64,000 nucleotides of DNA, from positions 62,001-126,000 of the forward strand of contig NZ_JACJRU010000017.1 in the NCBI RefSeq assembly GCF_014697425.1. The letters run 5' to 3'. Origin of the DNA: Nostoc sp. FACHB-110. Lineage in GTDB: Bacteria > Cyanobacteriota > Cyanobacteriia > Cyanobacteriales > Nostocaceae. The notes under the pieces were generated by a model. It was not told the origin of the DNA. It made no database searches and was given only the letters and a program-made list of their open reading frames with translations. Of this stretch, positions 54,913-62,849 are shown one piece after another. How positions within the stretch are numbered: the first letter of the stretch is position 1; each line of letters opens with the position of its first letter. The translations under genes were made by a program, and so were the position numbers.

Positions 54913-56259
54913 TCAAACACTCACCATTTTTTTTGCTAACTTGCTAGTCAATTGCTGCCAGCGCATCACGCCGCGATTAACTAATTGCTGATTTTCATCG
55001 CCAATAAAACAGATGCGTCCCAACCTTTCACAAGTAGCCAATATTTCACCATTCCCCATAAATGGCGCAATGATAAAATTATTGGGACTGGTGTATAAAT
55101 TTATTAAATAATTAACAACACCTTCTATACCTTCTATGTGAATTGGTGATTGGGGTTTAGCGATCACATGATGTGAAAAAATGCCTATATAAAGGTTATT
55201 TACTAACAACTCATATTGAAATGGCATTTTGTTATGTTTGTAAAAATCGTAAATTTGTCCTTCAGAACGGAGGACAGCTACAACCCTGGCTTCGTCTACT
55301 AAATAATTATGTTGCCATGTAGAGGATACAGTTGCGATCGCCAGTGCTGCATCTGAAGGTAACAAATTCCGAAACTGTGAAGTGTAAGTATCGCCACAAT
55401 AAACCAAATGTCTTCCCAACATCCATTCTTCTCCAACTTTGATGGCGGGTTCTACATTGGCTTTTGGTTGCTCAATTGCTTGTTCTACCTGGCGTTGCAC
55501 TTTTTTGATGGCTAATTTTGCTTCTTTCTCCGCCATAGCACTTTTAAAGGCTGATATCTGTAACTCTTTTTGCTTTTTATTAGCTTCTGCAATTAATTGT
55601 GTTTGCTGGATAATTGCTGGTTCATCTCCCTGTTTTTGGGCTAATTCCAAAGCTTTTTGTGCGGTTTCGGCTAAACTGCGTTCTTCGCTACCAGCCCTGG
55701 CAATTTTCAGTAGTATTGTAGGACTGTCAGCTAGAGATGTACCTTTAATCATCTGTTTCACATCTGGATGGATACTTTTAGCGATTTGCTTTCCATGTTG
55801 AAAAGTGCGCTCAGAGTATCCAACTTCCTTCGCCAATTCGATAGTCCTTTTAGGTGGTGAAATGGTTGCACCACCTTTGAGGGTATGTTGGTTATCTCCC
55901 GCTTTCGCCCGTAACCCCATCCGCTCTAAAATCTGGTCACGCTCTAACCACAATTCTGAACGCTCCAAGGGTTCTAACTCATTGCGAATAAGGTTTTCGT
56001 CAATTTCTGCCAGCCGCGCTTGGTCAGCATCTTGATAGTTAATAACATTACATTCGATGCTTTCTAACCCCAAAAGCTGACAAGCGGTGAGGCGATGTAA
56101 ACCAGCAACCAAGGTCAAATTCTGATCTACTGTGATGGGGTTGAGTAAACCATTGGCTTTAATTGATTCTTTTAACTCACTAACTTTATGAGCATTAACA
56201 GGACGGCGGTTAGCACCTATATGAATTTGATTGATAGCAATAACAGGCATAATTACCAT
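54913..56259 (-). CDS. ParB-like protein fused to a degenerate DNA methyltransferase
   Basis: 448 residues. ParB/Srx nuclease-like domain at about 4-105 (SELKESIKANGLLNPITV, LVAGLHRLTACQLLG, IDENLIRNELEPLE), HTH region to about 170 (AKEVGYSERTFQHGKQIAKS), coiled coil 225-275, then a methyltransferase-like domain 280-440. This keeps CGDTY and FMGNGEILATCERLGRICFIG but lacks the DPPY/NPPY catalytic motif; ATVSS stands there. Enzymatic methylation is unlikely; DNA binding or regulation is possible. It lies between the hgl and hgd operons. Confidence 0.8.
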   Translation of the reverse strand: MVIMPVIAINQIHIGANRRPVNAHKVSELKESIKANGLLNPITVDQNLTLVAGLHRLTACQLLGLESIECNVINYQDADQARLAEIDENLIRNELEPLERSELWLERDQILERMGLRAKAGDNQHTLKGGATISPPKRTIELAKEVGYSERTFQHGKQIAKSIHPDVKQMIKGTSLADSPTILLKIARAGSEERSLAETAQKALELAQKQGDEPAIIQQTQLIAEANKKQKELQISAFKSAMAEKEAKLAIKKVQRQVEQAIEQPKANVEPAIKVGEEWMLGRHLVYCGDTYTSQFRNLLPSDAALAIATVSSTWQHNYLVDEARVVAVLRSEGQIYDFYKHNKMPFQYELLVNNLYIGIFSHHVIAKPQSPIHIEGIEGVVNYLINLYTSPNNFIIAPFMGNGEILATCERLGRICFIGDENQQLVNRGVMRWQQLTSKLAKKMVSV

Positions 56260-56686
56260 TTTTATATAAGTTCAGTTAAAACAACCAAGATAACACGCGA
56301 ATTCAAGTTCAAACATTTTATTTAGTGAGTTTAAATCTAGAATTTTGTTCCTGAAATTTATGACGATATAGAAGGCAGAAGCCAGGAGTTAAAATTCTTA
56401 CTATTCCTGGTACTTGTGTTTTTTAATTTTCCTCACCTGTCTGACAAAAGCTACCTATAAAATGTGTTTGTAATTACACAATTTTGGTAACAAATAATCA
56501 GGAAATCCTACTTTTAATTTTTTCCTATTCCCTATTCACACCCGCAGGGCTGAGTCATTAAAACCTAACTTAAGCAATGTCAATTGGTTGACAATAGTAA
56601 ACAACTTTGCAATAATTGAACACAGTTTATCCAAATTTTCTAAACGCTTCATTTGAGAAAATTTAAATTTTTGGGTTAGCGTTATC

Positions 56687-56728
56687 GTAATTTAGACTAC
56701 TGGATTTGATAGGAAATTAAGTTAAAAC
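56687..56728 (+). promoter_or_regulatory. NtcA-type site upstream of hgdB
   Basis: GTA ATTTAGAC TAC at 56687-56700 matches GTAN8TAC. TAAAAC (56723-56728) lies 22 bp downstream and TAAGTT (56718-56723) 17 bp downstream as possible -10 boxes. The leader to the hgdB start would be about 190 bases. Confidence 0.5.
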
Positions 56729-56806
56729 TGAGAAAGATTTAGAGTACAGCCTTCTGTTAGTTATCCGCACAATTAATTATCAAGATTGGTGTAAAGGCGT
56801 ACAACA

Positions 56807-56827
56807 AGTATGAAGTATGAAGTGTGA
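56807..56827. repeat. Heptanucleotide repeat AGTATGA x3
   Basis: Two AGTATGA copies and one AGTGTGA, in the hgdB leader region, followed by degenerate copies to about 56838. Confidence 0.75.
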
Positions 56828-56922
56828 ATTATGAAGTAGAAGGAAATTTTCAGACTTCATTTTTCTACTTAATTATCAGTCATTTCGGCTGTTCCCTGGC
56901 ATAGCACGATTGGAATAAAAAT

Positions 56923-58128
56923 ATGGCACTAAAAAGATACGGCCACTTGTTTACAAAACCCTTGAGTCGGTGGCAAATAATTTTGGCAGCTTCTATTACT
57001 GTAGCTGTGGCTGGGCTAGGAACTTTTTACACTGTTGCACCAAAATCAAATCGTGTTGCAGTGCAAACTACTCAGGCGACAACACCAAAACCCGCGCCTG
57101 TAAAAGTTGCAGTCACCGCTTTAGGACGTTTACAGCCAGAAGGTGAAGTTACTTTTTTGTCTGCACCTAATTCTATCAACGGTGTACGTGTGGAAAAACT
57201 GTTGGTCAAAGAAGGAGATGAAGTCAAAGCTGGGCAGGTATTGGCGTATTTAGAAGATTATGACCGCGCCACAGCAGCCTTACAACAATCTTTAGATAAA
57301 TTACAAGTTGCCAAAGCTAAATTAGCACAAGTCAAAGCTGGGGCAAAATCTGGAGATATCGAGGCGCAAAAAGCCAGCATTGCGAATTTAGCATCTCAAT
57401 TAAAAGGAGAAGTTGCCACACAACAAGCAACTATTAACCGTATCAAAGCGGAAGTTGATAACGCTCAAAAAGAAAACGATCGCTATCAGCAATTATACAA
57501 ACAAGGTGCGATCGCGGCGTCTGTCGCCGACAGCAAAGCCTTACAACTCAAAACCACACAGCAACAACTTACCGAAGCTCAAGCTGCTCTGACTCGTACA
57601 CAAAACACCCTACAAGACCAACAAAAAGAAGCGCAAGCCAGACTCAGCAGTATTAAAGAAGTGCGTTCTGTAGATGTTGAAGCCGCGCAAACAGAAGTTA
57701 AAAGTGCTGTCACAGGAATTAAACAAGCCAAAGCTGACTACGAATTAACATACATTAAAGCTCCCATTGACGGTAAAATTCTCAAAATTCACGCCAAAAC
57801 TGGCGAAGTTATCAATACTTCTGGTTTTGCAGAAATCGGTAAGATATCGCAAATGTATGTAGTTGCAGAAGTGTATCAAACCGATATTCAAAAAGTACGT
57901 ATAGGTCAAAAAGCATCTATTACCAGTGCTGCATTTGCTGGAAAATTGCAAGGAACTGTGAAAGAAATTGGTTGGCAAGTTGACAAACAAAGCATTTTTA
58001 GCCTCAACCCCAGGTCTGATACAGACCGCAGAATTGTTGAAGTCAAAATCTCTCTCGATAACCCCGCAGATAGTCAAAAAGTAGCTCGAATGACAAATCT
58101 GCAAGTGGATGTATCTATTCAAATTTAG
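56923..58128 (+). CDS. hgdB: DevB-like membrane fusion protein of the glycolipid exporter
   Basis: 401 residues. One N-terminal membrane helix (about 18-38), then the HlyD-type biotinyl-lipoyl half (RVEKLLVKEGDEVKAGQVLAYLE), a long coiled-coil hairpin (about 115-260) and the second half ending in a beta domain. It would connect the inner membrane permease to TolC (HgdD) to export heterocyst glycolipids. Name from similarity to DevB and from the hgdB-hgdC-hgdA order of PCC 7120 (all5347-all5345). DevB itself has the same build. Confidence 0.82.
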   Translation: MALKRYGHLFTKPLSRWQIILAASITVAVAGLGTFYTVAPKSNRVAVQTTQATTPKPAPVKVAVTALGRLQPEGEVTFLSAPNSINGVRVEKLLVKEGDEVKAGQVLAYLEDYDRATAALQQSLDKLQVAKAKLAQVKAGAKSGDIEAQKASIANLASQLKGEVATQQATINRIKAEVDNAQKENDRYQQLYKQGAIAASVADSKALQLKTTQQQLTEAQAALTRTQNTLQDQQKEAQARLSSIKEVRSVDVEAAQTEVKSAVTGIKQAKADYELTYIKAPIDGKILKIHAKTGEVINTSGFAEIGKISQMYVVAEVYQTDIQKVRIGQKASITSAAFAGKLQGTVKEIGWQVDKQSIFSLNPRSDTDRRIVEVKISLDNPADSQKVARMTNLQVDVSIQI

Positions 58129-58284
58129 TCAATAGTCAATGGTCACAATAACCAAGAATATAAGAATTCAGAATCTCAAATCTAGAAGTCAGAATTGATC
58201 AGCAATACTATGAAAATTCATGTATAGCAGACGCTGAATTCTGATTCCTGAATTCTTACCAAATAACAAATAACAAATGAATCC

Positions 58285-59463
58285 ATGAATTTCAAGATTC
58301 CTTTAGCATGGCTACAGCTTGCCCAACAAAAGATTCGTTTTGTCGTTGCTGTAGCCGGAATTGCCTTCATTGTGCTGCTAATGTTTGTCCAGCTAGGGTT
58401 TCAAGATGCACTGTATTCTAGTGCAACCGCCGTTCATCAAAGCCTACGCGGGGACTTATTTTTAGTTAGTTCACAATATAAGTCTTTAACATCTAATCAA
58501 AGCTTTTCTCGCACTCGTTTATATCAATCTTTGGGGTTTGATGGTGTTGACTCTGTTAGCACTATGTACTTGCAATTTGCCAAGTTAAAAAATCCTGTCA
58601 ATGGCGAGAAATATTCTATTTATGTGATTGGCTTTGACCCAGGAAATCCGGTACTAAATATCCCAGAAATTGAGCAGAATTTGGACAAGCTCAAAATTCC
58701 TGATGTTATGCTATTTGACCGCGATTCTCGTCCAGAATTTGGGCCAATTGCTGCGAATTTTGATAAAGGAGATACAGAACAGACAATTGAAATCTTTCCT
58801 TTTGATGGGCCAATTGGCTATAACGTGCGAGTCGGGGGATTATTTAGCTTAGGCCCTTCCTTTGGTGTAGATGGAAACTTAATTGTCAGCGACTCGACTT
58901 TTTTGCGGATAAATCCCAATACTCGCCCAGCCGAAAAAATTGACATCGGTATCATTACTCTCAAACCTGGTGCTGATAAAGAAAAAGTTCTCAAGAGTTT
59001 GCAAGCCAATTTACCGAATGATGTTCTAGTTTTTACTCGTCAAGGCTTTATCAACTTTGAGAAACAATATTGGGCTGATAGAACACCAATTGGTTTTATT
59101 TTAAACCTAATGTTAACAATGGCTTCTGTTGTAGGTGTAGTGATTGTTTATCAAATTCTCTACAGTAATATTGCCACTCAATTTATTGCTTATGCGACAT
59201 TAAAAGCCATTGGTTATCCCAATTCTTATTTGTTAAAAGTTGTATTTCAACAAGCATTAATCTTGGCATTTCTCTCATATATTCCCGGATTTTTAACTTC
59301 CATAATTTTGTACGACTTTGCAATGGAGTCAACAAAATTACCCATCATGATGAATGCTACAAATGCCTTGATAGTTTTTATCTCAGCAGTCTTGATGTGT
59401 ATTACATCTGGCGCACTGGCGATTAATAAATTGCGTTCTGCTGACCCGGCAGATATTTTCTAA
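58285..59463 (+). CDS. hgdC: DevC-like ABC exporter permease
   Basis: 392 residues. MacB/FtsX-type topology: helix at about 18-40 (FVVAVAGIAFIVLLMFVQLG), a large periplasmic domain to about 265, then three helices at about 270-380. Together with HgdB it forms the inner part of a glycolipid exporter. No DevA-type ATPase gene follows; hgdA comes next. It ends with a short GTATGAA repeat after its stop. Confidence 0.82.
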   Translation: MNFKIPLAWLQLAQQKIRFVVAVAGIAFIVLLMFVQLGFQDALYSSATAVHQSLRGDLFLVSSQYKSLTSNQSFSRTRLYQSLGFDGVDSVSTMYLQFAKLKNPVNGEKYSIYVIGFDPGNPVLNIPEIEQNLDKLKIPDVMLFDRDSRPEFGPIAANFDKGDTEQTIEIFPFDGPIGYNVRVGGLFSLGPSFGVDGNLIVSDSTFLRINPNTRPAEKIDIGIITLKPGADKEKVLKSLQANLPNDVLVFTRQGFINFEKQYWADRTPIGFILNLMLTMASVVGVVIVYQILYSNIATQFIAYATLKAIGYPNSYLLKVVFQQALILAFLSYIPGFLTSIILYDFAMESTKLPIMMNATNALIVFISAVLMCITSGALAINKLRSADPADIF

Positions 59464-59465
59464 AA

Positions 59466-59486
59466 GTATGAAGTATGAAGTATGAA
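59466..59486. repeat. Heptanucleotide repeat GTATGAA x3
   Basis: Three exact copies directly after the hgdC stop codon. Confidence 0.85.
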
Positions 59487-59553
59487 ATTAATTCAGGCTT
59501 TAGCTTCATGCTTCTATGTGAAGATTCAAACTTTAGTAAAATAATAACCCCTG

Positions 59554-60555
59554 ATGAACTTACAAAACAAAACTCTCCTGATTACTGGGATTGATGATTT
59601 TATCGGGTTGCGTGCAGCCGAGTTAGCCATAGCGCAGGGAATGAAAGTGCGCGGGTTGCAAAGTTCTAGCGATCGCAAGATACCACAAAATCTCAATGTA
59701 GAAGCGATCGCGGGTAACATTACCGACCCAAAAATTGCCCAAAAAGCTTGTCAGGGAGTCGATATCGTTCTCCACACAGCACAACTTACCCAAGAAGCAG
59801 GCCCCATCAAAGAGTTCCGCGACATCAACGTTAACGGTACTCTCAACATAGCAAAAGCCGCCAAAAATGCTGGTGTTAAAACCTTCGTCCATCTCTCCAG
59901 TACGATGGTATATGGCTTTGATTATCCCAACGGCATAAGCGAAACTGGCCCGTTATCTGGCGATAATAATCCTTACTGTCAGACCAAAATCGAAGCCGAA
60001 CAAGAATTGTTACCCCTCAACTCTCCGCCAGACTTTGGTGTGATTGTAATTCGTGCTGGTGATGTCTATGGCCCTGGCTGTATCCCTTGGATCATCAGAC
60101 CACTTTTGATGATGCGTCAAAAGCTATTTGCTTATGCTAACGATGGTCAAGGAGTCATCAACCATCTATATATAGATAATCTGATTGATGCCATCTTTTT
60201 AGCCATTCAAAAAGAAGCTTACGGCGAAGTTTTTAACATTACCGACGGTCAACAAACTACCTGGAAAGAGTATTTCATGCGCTTGGCTGCAACTGAAGGT
60301 TTACAGACTCCGATGTCTGTACCCAAAGATGAAATCAAACTATTTCTCAAAATCCGCAGTCAAGGACAAAAACTATTTCGGAAAAAAGCTGATATTCTCC
60401 CAGAATCAGTTGATTTTATGACCCGCCCCTACGCTTATTCTATTGCTAAAGCCCAAACTGTATTAGATTACAAACCCAAAATTGATCTAGAAGAAGGCTT
60501 GCGGAGAACATCGGAATGGGTGCAGAAAACAGACATTCAAAAATTAGTTAAGTAG
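59554..60555 (+). CDS. hgdA: NAD-dependent sugar epimerase HgdA
   Basis: 333 residues, extended short-chain dehydrogenase fold. LLITGIDDFIGLRAAELAIA takes the place of the GxxGxxG motif but with Asp at the middle position. Catalytic Ser/Tyr/Lys are in HLSSTMVYG and YCQTKIEAE. HgdA of PCC 7120 is reported as a UDP-galactose 4-epimerase needed for the right sugar head group of heterocyst glycolipids. The order hgdB-hgdC-hgdA supports the name. NAD binding with the altered motif is uncertain. Confidence 0.8.
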   Translation: MNLQNKTLLITGIDDFIGLRAAELAIAQGMKVRGLQSSSDRKIPQNLNVEAIAGNITDPKIAQKACQGVDIVLHTAQLTQEAGPIKEFRDINVNGTLNIAKAAKNAGVKTFVHLSSTMVYGFDYPNGISETGPLSGDNNPYCQTKIEAEQELLPLNSPPDFGVIVIRAGDVYGPGCIPWIIRPLLMMRQKLFAYANDGQGVINHLYIDNLIDAIFLAIQKEAYGEVFNITDGQQTTWKEYFMRLAATEGLQTPMSVPKDEIKLFLKIRSQGQKLFRKKADILPESVDFMTRPYAYSIAKAQTVLDYKPKIDLEEGLRRTSEWVQKTDIQKLVK

Positions 60556-60716
60556 TGTAATCGGCTATCATTGACTTAATTTTTTTACGAACCGCCAAGA
60601 GCACCAAAGACGCAGAGTAAATAGTCCAGAGATTAGGTAGATACTTAGCGTACCTCCGCGTTAACCTCAGCGCACCTCTGCGTTAAAAGATAAACATTAC
60701 CTCTTCATGAATCATC

Positions 60717-61184
60717 ATGCGTAAAATTGCACATTGGTCTTACTTTGTACTTTCTTCTTTAATCAGCATTTATTGTATTAAACCAGTAACCGCAGAACAA
60801 ACTGCAACCCTCACTATTGTCGTCAAAAATATTCGCCATCAAAAAGGTGATGTGTGCTTCCGCATTTACGCTGGCGAAAAAGGTTTCCCAATGAGCGATA
60901 AAAGTGAAGTCCAAAGTGGTTGTGCCAAAATTACAGGTAACACTGTAGTTAAAAAATTCACTGGTTTAAAACATGGTACGTATGCAGTAGCAATTGTTGA
61001 CGATCAAAATGGCGATCGCAAATTAAATACAGACTTCTTCGGTATCCCTAAAGAAGGCTTTGGTATTTCTAAAAATCCTACTGTTTCTGTTCAAACAGGT
61101 ACACCAAAATTTCGTGACGCTAGCTTTGTAGTTAACAAAAACACTAGCATAAATATAGTCATGAAATACTCTTTAGATCCTTAA
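60717..61184 (+). CDS. Exported DUF2141 protein
   Basis: 155 residues. Signal peptide MRKIAHWSYFVLSSLISIYC to about AEQT. The mature part has the DUF2141 pattern: LTIVVKNIRHQKGDVCFRIY, FTGLKHGTYAVAIVDDQNGDRKLNTDFFGIPKEGFGIS (beta-sandwich with an EF-loop-like DQNGDRKLN). Two cysteines may pair. Position in the glycolipid export gene group suggests a cell envelope role; this is inference. Confidence 0.8.
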   Translation: MRKIAHWSYFVLSSLISIYCIKPVTAEQTATLTIVVKNIRHQKGDVCFRIYAGEKGFPMSDKSEVQSGCAKITGNTVVKKFTGLKHGTYAVAIVDDQNGDRKLNTDFFGIPKEGFGISKNPTVSVQTGTPKFRDASFVVNKNTSINIVMKYSLDP

Positions 61185-61325
61185 TAACTACTCTGGTTAA
61201 AGCTGGGTATATGGGTATAGGGGATGAAAAGATGGTTTGTAAATATCATCCGTTTTTATTTCCATCCCTACCCCCTTACACCCTCACACCCCTACACCCC
61301 TCCTCAACCCCTTTCCTCTAAATTC

Positions 61326-62585
61326 ATGGAAGCTTTGACGATATTCCTGTCTAAGTCTTTGCTGAGTTGGCTGGCTATTCAGGTGTGTCTAGCGATTGTA
61401 TTTTTGTTGTACTTGCACTTGGGCAAAAAAACAATATTATCAGATGAGCAACTACCCAAAACGGCGGTGATTCTTTGTTTACGTGGAGCCGATCCGTTTT
61501 TGTCTGAATGTTTGCGATCGCTTCTCACGCAAAACTATGCACAATATACTTTAAAGCTCATTGTTGATAGTCAAGCAGACCCAGCCTGGCAAATAGCCTC
61601 CGATACAATTCATCAGTTAGGAGCAAAAAACGCTGAAATCAATTATTTAAGAGTAATTCGCCACAATTGTAGTCTTAAATGTAGCGCACTATTACAAGTC
61701 ATTTCCGAATTAGATGATACTTACGAAGTGGTGGCTTTTGTTGATGCGGATACAGTAGTTCATTCTAACTGGTTACGAGAATTAGTTAGTCCTTTATCTC
61801 ATCCCAAAGTAGGCGCGACTACGGGTAATCGTTGGTATATACCCAGTGGTAAGTATTGGGGTTCTTTAGTGCGCTATGCAGGTAATGTCTCTACAGTTGT
61901 CCAGATGTTTTTATTTGGCATTCCTTGGGGTGGTACTTTAGCAGTCAAAACAGAAGTATTGCGCCACACAGGAATGCTGGATATGTGGGGAAAAGCTTTG
62001 AATGAAGACTTGATGATGCACAAAGTTTTGAAAAAACACGGAATGCAAATCAAGTTTGTCCCTTCTTTAGTCATGCTCAATCGAGAAGAGTGTGATTTAT
62101 TAGGCTTAATCGATCATCTCAAACGCCTTTTTTTATACTCTCGACTTTATCACCCTCAATGGTTAGCTGTAATTGGTGATTTAGTTTCTAGTATTTTATT
62201 TCCGACTACAGTCGTTGTGTTATTGCTAATAGCATTGTGGGATGAACAATGGCAAACAGCAGCTTTATTGTTTCGCTCTTATAGCATCTACACTGTTGGA
62301 CTACTCTTGCTCATGTTGGTATTAGAGTTAGGAGTTAGACCAGTAATCTTGGCGCAAGGTCAAACAGCTGCGAAATTATCAGTTGGCGCAATATTAAAAA
62401 TGTTGCTTGTCGTCCCGTTGACACAATGGGTGTATGGTTTAGCTATGCTTGCTTCTTTGTTGAGATCCACTGTTAAATGGCGGGGTGCAATTTATCGTGT
62501 GCAAGGCCCTTGGAATATCCGATTAGTTGAATACCACGCCTATGATTTTTTGGATCAACCAGTAGATAGCAAAATATCTTTGTGA
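61326..62585 (+). CDS. Membrane glycosyltransferase, family 2
   Basis: 419 residues from the ATG at 61326; an upstream start at 61224 only adds Pro-rich text encoded by a CCTACACCCC repeat. One helix (about 5-30), a GT-A domain (KTAVILCLRGADPFL, VAFVDADTVVHSNW with the DxD-type motif, NEDLMMHKVLKKHG), and four C-terminal helices. Likely an integral transferase using UDP-sugars. A paralogue follows in tandem. In PCC 7120 this region (all5344-all5341) includes hglT, but I do not equate this gene with hglT. Confidence 0.82.
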   Translation: MEALTIFLSKSLLSWLAIQVCLAIVFLLYLHLGKKTILSDEQLPKTAVILCLRGADPFLSECLRSLLTQNYAQYTLKLIVDSQADPAWQIASDTIHQLGAKNAEINYLRVIRHNCSLKCSALLQVISELDDTYEVVAFVDADTVVHSNWLRELVSPLSHPKVGATTGNRWYIPSGKYWGSLVRYAGNVSTVVQMFLFGIPWGGTLAVKTEVLRHTGMLDMWGKALNEDLMMHKVLKKHGMQIKFVPSLVMLNREECDLLGLIDHLKRLFLYSRLYHPQWLAVIGDLVSSILFPTTVVVLLLIALWDEQWQTAALLFRSYSIYTVGLLLLMLVLELGVRPVILAQGQTAAKLSVGAILKMLLVVPLTQWVYGLAMLASLLRSTVKWRGAIYRVQGPWNIRLVEYHAYDFLDQPVDSKISL

Positions 62586-62849
62586 GAGGCTATTAGTCTG
62601 GCAAGGCAACTTTGCTAGGTGGTTGGCAGGGGAGCAGAGGGGCAGAGGAGAGAGTAATTTCCTTCCCCCCTGCTCCCTTGCTGGGGCTACACAGTAATTT
62701 TGGGTTGGTAAACCACTGGGGGGATCTAAAAGTCCAAAATCCTAACAAACTCTGTGTAAATCCTGCGTCAGTTGACTGTTTATTTTGTTGAGTCAAAAGA
62801 GTCATTTATGGCTCATGTTTCAGATGCAATTGCGTAGAGTTTATCAAAC

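Larger units (their letters stand above)
56260..56922. other. Upstream region of hgdBCA
   Basis: About 660 bp with no gene. It holds the GTAN8TAC site at 56687-56700 and a short AGTATGA tandem repeat (56807-56827). Confidence 0.5.
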
